From positions 30,940,691-31,004,690 of the forward strand of contig NC_030851.1 of NCBI RefSeq assembly GCF_000208745.1: DNA of 64,000 bases, read 5' to 3'. Numbering within the stretch: position 1 is the first letter of the stretch; every line of letters starts with the position of its first letter. Shown here in pieces: positions 58,505 to 64,000 of the stretch. The position numbers and the translations under genes are program-made. The notes under the pieces are model-generated. The model was not told where the DNA came from. It saw nothing but the letters and a program-made list of their open reading frames with translations, and ran no database searches. The stretch comes from Theobroma cacao. Its lineage: Eukaryota; Streptophyta; Magnoliopsida; Malvales; Malvaceae.

Positions 58505-61500
58505 TGTAAAACCTGACCCTATAAACACATGTCATGACATACATAAACTGAGTAGCATGTTATTACGCTAGAAAAACACCTAAAAATAGATGAAACCCGA
58601 TATTGTACCTAACGGTACACTTAAATTGATTTAACCTCAAACTAGTTCAAATAGGAATTATAGGATGAAATTTAATATTTTATAGTCAAGGAATGACTAA
58701 AAGTGATTGTTTGGAGTTCGAGGGTTCATTAGGGGTAAAATTGAAAATTTTGATGTTAAGGGGCAAAAGTCGTCATTTTGCCACCTAAGATAATAATTTG
58801 ATCAGGGAGTGAAATTTTTGACCAAGATTAACTATTTGGAGTATAATTTAATGATAGGAAGTGAAAAAGTTTAATTTTGGTGATTTTTGGAGTGTAGGGG
58901 CAAAATCGTAATTTTGCCACCCACGGACAAAATTTGAGATTTTGAGAGAATTTAGATCAAATTTGACAAATTGGAGAATGGTATGAGTATAAGGGATGAA
59001 AAATATGTCTATGGGCAATTTTTCAATTTTTGGGGCAAAAATGTAATTTTTGACTTTTACGGGGGCAAAAGTGTAAATTTCAAAAATTACTCCACCGAGA
59101 CTTTGGATGAGTCTGAGAATTTTATCTAAGCTATGAATATATGAGACAAGTGTATGGTGAAAATTTGGAAACAAATGGATGAAATTTTAAAAATGGGCCA
59201 ATGGGAAAGTGACATGTGGCATTTTTTAATGAAATAATATTATTTTAATGAAAAGTCAGCCCATTTAAACCCAAATTTTAAGTGCTGGCCGGCCATAAGG
59301 AAGAACAAGAGAGGAAATAGAGAGGAAAGGAAGAAAAAAAGAAAAACCAAAGAGAAACAAGAAAATTCAAAGGGAAATTCGCGGTTTTCGACCGTTTACG
59401 CGTCTAACGGTAAGATTTTTCGATTTTAGCTTGATTTCTACCTTTCCTATGCCTTTATTTCCATTTAGCATGCTTGAGGAGAGAGATCAAAAAGTGATAT
59501 CAAGGGCTGGACGAAATTCTAGGGGAGAGAAATTGAAATTTTTAGGTTTTGATTTTTAGTTAAATTGATAGTTTTAGTTAGTTAAATGTGTTTAGAAATT
59601 AAATTGGGCAAGAAATCATTAAATTTTCACAATACCCACTCTTGGCTGGATGCTCAATGCTGTACAATGATGATGAATTGATTTTATTCTAAGGGAAATG
59701 AAGAGAAAATGATGAAAAACGATTAAACGTGATAGAAAAACAAAGTAGAAAATTAACCGAGTTAATGTCCCATTTTTGGCCGAATTTTCCAAGGAAGGGA
59801 GTGAGCTGATTTTGTTGTTTTTAGAAGGTTATTGGCTGATATTTAATGGTTAGAAATGTTGGAGAGAGAATGGGATGATTTAGAGCTAAAATGGAGCGCG
59901 TTAGCAATTTATCGGGCAAAGTGCCAAAAATAGGTTAATACCGCGTTTAAGCCGTTTTAGGCTATTGCATTTCATACCATGCATTAGTATAGGATTTAAG
60001 TTAATTATATAGTGATTTAGCATCAATGTGATGAATTGTGTAAATTTTTGTAATGTGTCTAGGAGGAGAGCCTTCCGGAAAAGGCAAAGAAGTCGTACCC
60101 GACGAGTAGTGATCGGGGCGCTTAGAAAGCTTTTAGTTTGTACAAACGGTGAGTAAACTTATTATTATTGTAAATTATCTAGAGTTTATTTTAAATGCCC
60201 TTTATGTATTTTATGAAATGAGAACGAGATTAAAACGGGATTTTTGATGTTTTAGGAATAAATGTGACAAATAAAAATATATTGTATTGATTATGAAATT
60301 GAGTAATTGGAGGCTACAAATTGACTTGAAAAATATATATTTTCCTAGGAATGGCTTATGAGAAATGAGTATATGTGGCTATATTTTGTGAATGCATTGG
60401 GAAATTTATGTAATTGGTTTTACTATGCAGGCTGGATAAATAAATAAAAGCCACGTTATACTGTCGAAATTTTATTAAAATTGGTGGGTTAGTCACTGCA
60501 GTGACGGGTTTCCGTGGACTGCCTATTAGAGGGGCACGGTAAACCCAGTTATATAGTTACTCCGGTTGTAGAGGCGAGGAGGGTAACTCCCGGGGTAGTA
60601 TTAGAGCTCACTTCACGTCGAACCCCCACGTGAATGTGTAACTCGGCCAACGCCAAGGAACGGCTGGTTTTAAAAATAAAAATGTGTTTCACGTGTGAAT
60701 ATTTTAACACCCTTGGCGGACTCGGTTAGATGCCTCGGCCAAGGTATCCCCGAGGATTAGTTTTGGCTTGAGCCTTGTTTTAATAAAAGACATAAGCCTT
60801 AACAACTGTTTTGGTAAATTACAAATATTTTATGGTTTAAGAAATAAATTGAAAACATTATGAAATGGGTTGAAATTTGTTGTTTAAACTTGCCTCCATT
60901 TTACTCGCCTTTAGATATTTATGATAATGTCTGTTTACTCATTGGGATTGCAAAATCTCACCCAACTCCTTTCCACCCATTTCAGGTTCAGTATAGACTG
61001 TAGATAGCTGATCTCATCGAGGACTACCATTGGATCTGCATTTTCCAAATCGTAGGTTCACAGTCCTCTTTACTTTTGTTTATTCGGGGGCCCTCTTGTT
61101 ATTGTAAATTAAATTAAATATTTTGGCTTACTGTATTTCAGTATGTATAAATTTATTTAGCTTTTACGCTATAAAAATTATTCACGTATAACTCTATAAA
61201 TATTGTTTTATAAGAAAATAGAATATTTCCCTTAATATTTCTTTTATTTTTTTATTATATTCAAATAACCGTAATTTCATTTTAAATGAAGATTTTAGAC
61301 TTTTAAACTCATTTTGAATATGAATTATGTGTTTTGTACTTGTATATTACGTTTTAGCCAATTTCAAAATTTTTGAGAAAAAAATGACCAAAATACCCCT
61401 ATGTGGCAAAAATTTTATTTTGATTGTTTTTGATCTAAAATAGTGTATATTCTCTAAAAACTCAAAATTTAACAACGATTGCTCACAAGAAAGGAAAGAA

Positions 61501-61608
61501 ATTGATATGTAAGCCTTGCGGGGTTTCGGTTAGCATTCCGGATAATGAGTGTCAATCGGGACGTTACGGCGATTGTCATGGGCCTGAGGGAGGTTTCGGG
61601 TAGTGACA
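58505..61608 (+). repeat. 3' LTR (3104 bp) of the gypsy element
   Basis: It begins TGTAAAACCTGACC and ends GGGTAGTGACA. Counterpart of 50399-53491. The palindrome GTCACTGCAGTGAC recurs at 60492. Confidence 0.92.
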
Positions 61609-61613
61609 GCTGA
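61609..61613. other. Target-site duplication GCTGA, right copy
   Basis: Identical to 50394-50398. Removing the gypsy element and one copy restores the interrupted reading frame of the SIRE post-pol ORF across the junction. Confidence 0.95.
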
Positions 61614-62900
61614 TGATCTTGGAAATCTTCTGAAAGTTGAATGTGAGAAGGGAGAATTCGAGTTTCCAGAAAAGCATGACCCATCCTCATTGCGGGAAAT
61701 CATAACCGGGAGAAAGGAAAAATATTCATCAAAGAGCAATGCTGGTTTGATAACCAGTCCACAGATAAGGATTTTGCACTACTTTGTGGTAGCTAATATA
61801 CATGGTAGAAGTGGGAGTTTAAGTTACATCAGCCTTTAAGATCTTTGGCTGATGGAACATGCCTTTAATGGGGTTGCTTTGAATGTAGGCAAATTTATGA
61901 TTGAAAATATGAGAGGTGCATGCAAACTTGAGAAAATCAATCTGCATTATGGAAATGTGATCACATCCTTAGTGCAAAAGAAAGGTGTTCGGGCAAAAAG
62001 ATATGAATTTGATATGGTGAAGAATAGAGACCAGGCTATCTACTTGGGTAGCCTACCTAAAATGGGTTATAAGCTAGATGGTGAAAAATTTACTAAAACA
62101 CCCAAAGTCTCTGCAATTCCTGCACCAACTAAGGCACCATCCTCTCAATTTTCTAGTGAAATGATTTTGAATCTATTGATGAGGATAGATGGAAAGCTCA
62201 CTGATCAAGGAGCTAAATTATGGAAAATTGAAGAGAAAATTGCTGAACTGGAGAATGAACTGAAAGGGAAAGAAAAGCCATCAGAACCTGCTATTGCAGT
62301 TTCTTTTGAAACACCAAGTGCTTCACCAACACAGTAAGGTGCTGGAAGTTCAGGCTTGCAAGCAGAAGGGTTTGATCCTCATGGTGTAAGTTATGGTGTT
62401 CCGGTTGAAAGTCATGAGCCAAAAGAGGAACAGCCAAGAAAATGACCTTCACCTGAGTTACAGGATAAGGATGAATCTGATTAAGGTACCAAAGTGATTG
62501 CATCTGAGCAAGAAAATATCCCCACTAAACCTCAGCCTCAACCAGAACCTCAACCCTCTCCTCTATACTCTGAAGAGGTTTCAATCATGAGTTTGTTCCA
62601 ATAAATGGTTCAGGAGGAACAAGTTGAGAAAGGGGTAGTTAAGGGAAAAGACAAAAAGCAGCATCTCTTTCAGTTCCTAAAGTAAAAGTAAACTTTGGGA
62701 AAGAGAAGCATAAAGTCACTGTACTATCACAAGAGAAGGAAGCCACTACAGCACCACTGACGAGGAAGAAAACTATGGCCACAAAGACAACATTTCTCAA
62801 GAGAAGGAAGTCTTCTCGATTGGCAGAGAAATCCAAACCAGCTATAGTCTCTTCTCCTTAGGATCCAATCAATGTCTCTAACAAATCTTCACAAGAACCT
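61614..62900 (+). pseudogene. SIRE post-pol ORF, 3' part
   Basis: It continues the frame broken at 50393: DDLGNLLKVECEKGEFEFP, then after a stop at 61837 LWLMEHAFNGVALNVGKFMI (61843), NVITSLVQKKGVRAKRYEF and MGYKLDGEKF, then a Pro/Ala linker, then a coiled coil MILNLLMRIDGKLTDQGAKL with KIEEKIAELENEL (62160-62265). All of these align in order with 13312-14505. A Pro/Glu/Gln-rich tail follows (PTKPQPQPEPQPSPLYSEE, 62522) with stops at 62335, 62443, 62481 and 62602 and a frameshift near 62650. Coding traces fade at ~62900. Confidence 0.7.
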
Positions 62901-63721
62901 TTGCATAAAAAATATCACCTCTAAGAGAACCCTTTCATTTTCCTCTGAATCCTTTTTATGGCACTGAATCCTCACCCTTTAACACCTCAGATGACTAGAA
63001 ACCCCTTGATTTGATGCTGACAAAAAGGGAGAGTAAAATGGCAGAACCAGGGGTGCAAGAACCAAAGAATAAATTAAAAAAAAATGTTAGAGTAGAGGTA
63101 CCAAGAATTATCAGAAATGAACAAAGGGCATTTTAAGAATATTAACTGTTGTTTTTGTTTTCCTACTAGTTTTGCCATGATGACAATCAAACACTTTACT
63201 GTAGTTTTGCTGTTGATATTTTTGTGGATGCTTATGGTATTTTGCTGATATGTTTATAGTATTTTGATGGTGATAATTGAATGCTTGCTAATATCCTACT
63301 GCTTATAACATTTTAACTGCTGATGATAAAAGTCTGTCACTGCACTGATGTTGAGATTTGTATACTGATTACTGATCTTTAGAATGAATTATACTTATGG
63401 ATGGATATGGATGTTGTATATAGTATATCAGTTGAATAATGAACGATATAGACAAAATTGTATAATAATAGGCTGTTGACAGATACTGCTGAAATGTTGA
63501 TGAGAAATTGTCAATATTCATCTACTACAAATTCCTTTAAAAGATCTACATATATATATACGCTCTGAATTTATAGTGACATTTTTTTTCATGAATAAAA
63601 CCTGCTGAAATGAATAAGCTAAATAAGCACACTTAAGGGGAGCAATACTCATTATTTGCTGAAATCAAAAAGAATAAAAAGGACACTGTGCTGATTAACC
63701 AAGGAATGTTTTGTCATCATC
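62901..63721 (+). other. SIRE 3' non-coding region
   Basis: AT-rich DNA after the post-pol ORF. It contains a first polypurine-like AAAAAGGGAGAGTAAAATGG at 63022 and TGCTGAT/TGCTGAAAT-type short repeats (63210-63500, 63605-63665). No gene. Confidence 0.55.
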
Positions 63722-63735
63722 AAAAAGGGGGAGAT
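63722..63735 (+). other. Polypurine tract of the SIRE-like element
   Basis: AAAAAGGGGGAGAT directly before the 3' LTR start. Confidence 0.85.
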
Positions 63736-64000
63736 TGTTGGCTCCATTAGTTTTTGATGATAGTAAAACATTCCTATTTCATTTATGTTTAACATTTCTA
63801 TCTAAGTGTGCAGGACAAAAAGTCATATGAAAAATAATGAATCAACCCTTCAAATATGTATATCAAAAACCATAAAAAATAAAGAAAAATGGTTGATCAA
63901 CAAGAAGAAAGATCTTTGGCTGAATAATGAAGAATGTTGGTTGACTAAAGTTTAAATTAGAGAAATGGTGGGCTGAAGAATATTGAGAGACAGAACCAAC
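63736..64000 (+). repeat. 3' LTR of the SIRE-like element (first ~265 bp)
   Basis: It begins TGTTGGCTCC and matches 43769-44033 with few differences. It is cut by the window end just before the position of the paired palindromes. Confidence 0.9.

Larger units (their letters stand above)
50399..61608 (+). mobile_element. Complete Tekay/Del-type Ty3-gypsy chromovirus, nested
   Basis: 11,210 bp with two ~3.1 kb LTRs (TG...CA), PBS for initiator tRNA-Met, gag, pol in gypsy order (PR-RT-RH-INT), a chromodomain-like C-terminus and a polypurine tract, flanked by a perfect GCTGA duplication. It sits inside the post-pol ORF of the SIRE-like element, so it is younger than that element. Very long LTRs with a short ~5 kb internal region and a C-terminal chromodomain-like segment fit the Tekay/Del lineage. 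Around a dozen in-frame stops make this copy inactive. Confidence 0.9.
43769..64000 (+). mobile_element. SIRE/Maximus-like copia element (3' LTR cut by window end)
   Basis: The 5' LTR is at 43769-44881 and the start of the 3' LTR is at 63736. Between them lie a degenerate PBS, gag, pol (protease, integrase, RT, RNase H: copia order), a post-pol ORF of ~1.8 kb, and a polypurine tract. A gypsy element is nested in it at 50399-61608. Without that insertion the internal region is ~7.6 kb. A long copia element with an extra ORF after pol is the hallmark of the SIRE/Maximus lineage. Many stops and frameshifts show it is inactive. Confidence 0.85.

Noticed and set aside
1..64000. tRNA, rRNA or conserved miRNA genes
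   Set aside because: I looked for tRNA B-box-like GGTTCGA(A/T)TCC sequences and for common plant miRNA sequences by eye and found none convincing. A covariance-model scan would be decisive.

Overview
The window looks like nuclear DNA of a dicot plant, probably a rosid. The reasons are AT-rich intergenic DNA, short GT-AG introns, plant-specific transposon families (Athila, SIRE-like copia, Tekay-like gypsy, Emigrant-like pogo, ULP-carrying Mutator-like) and two recognisable host genes. The species cannot be fixed from the sequence.

Host genes. Only two look intact. A four-exon gene on the minus strand (8539-10710) encodes a probable plastid RNA-binding protein like Arabidopsis RBD1 (AT1G70200, 23S rRNA processing). 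A six-exon gene on the plus strand (32697-34913) encodes a D1-type cyclin like CYCD1;1 (AT1G70210). The two Arabidopsis loci have consecutive numbers, so this looks like a conserved gene pair, here about 22 kb apart because transposons have accumulated between them.

Layout. 1-7190 holds old retrotransposon debris: a Tekay-type LTR end, a minus-strand copia gag/integrase fragment, LTR-like DNA with a 63-bp tandem repeat, and an Athila gag fragment. 7321-7740 is an unidentified gene remnant. 8539-10900 is the RBD1-like gene with a four-copy TGGGCY promoter. 11141-20149 is a ~9 kb terminal-inverted-repeat element. It carries a plant-transposon-protein ORF on the plus strand, a decayed DUF1985 + Ulp1-protease (C48) gene on the minus strand, and several short-motif arrays. 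20150-32000 is gene-poor and contains foldback and MITE-like elements. 32000-35100 is the cyclin gene with a G-box, a palindromic E2F-type site and a TATA box upstream. 37848-38519 is an Emigrant/pogo-like element. 42478-43768 is the 3' end of a minus-strand copia element. From 43769 past the window end runs a SIRE-like copia element with an extra ORF after pol. That ORF is split at 50398 by a complete 11.2 kb Tekay-type gypsy element (3.1 kb LTRs, GCTGA target duplication).

Most notable observation. The SIRE post-pol ORF and the ORF in the TIR element are collinear homologues: the same N-terminal domain followed by the same C-terminal coiled coil. Each is preceded by paired ~14-bp palindromes with an invariant spacing. 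In the TIR element there are five pairs around TATCGATA, 19 bp apart. In the SIRE element there are three pairs around TTAGTCGACTAA, 20 bp apart. The TIR element also has a 23-bp CACGCG-type repeat in three clusters, with the two end clusters inverted. This resembles the sequence-specific factor/tandem-motif arrangement known for VANDAL anti-silencing proteins. It is an inference, but testable.
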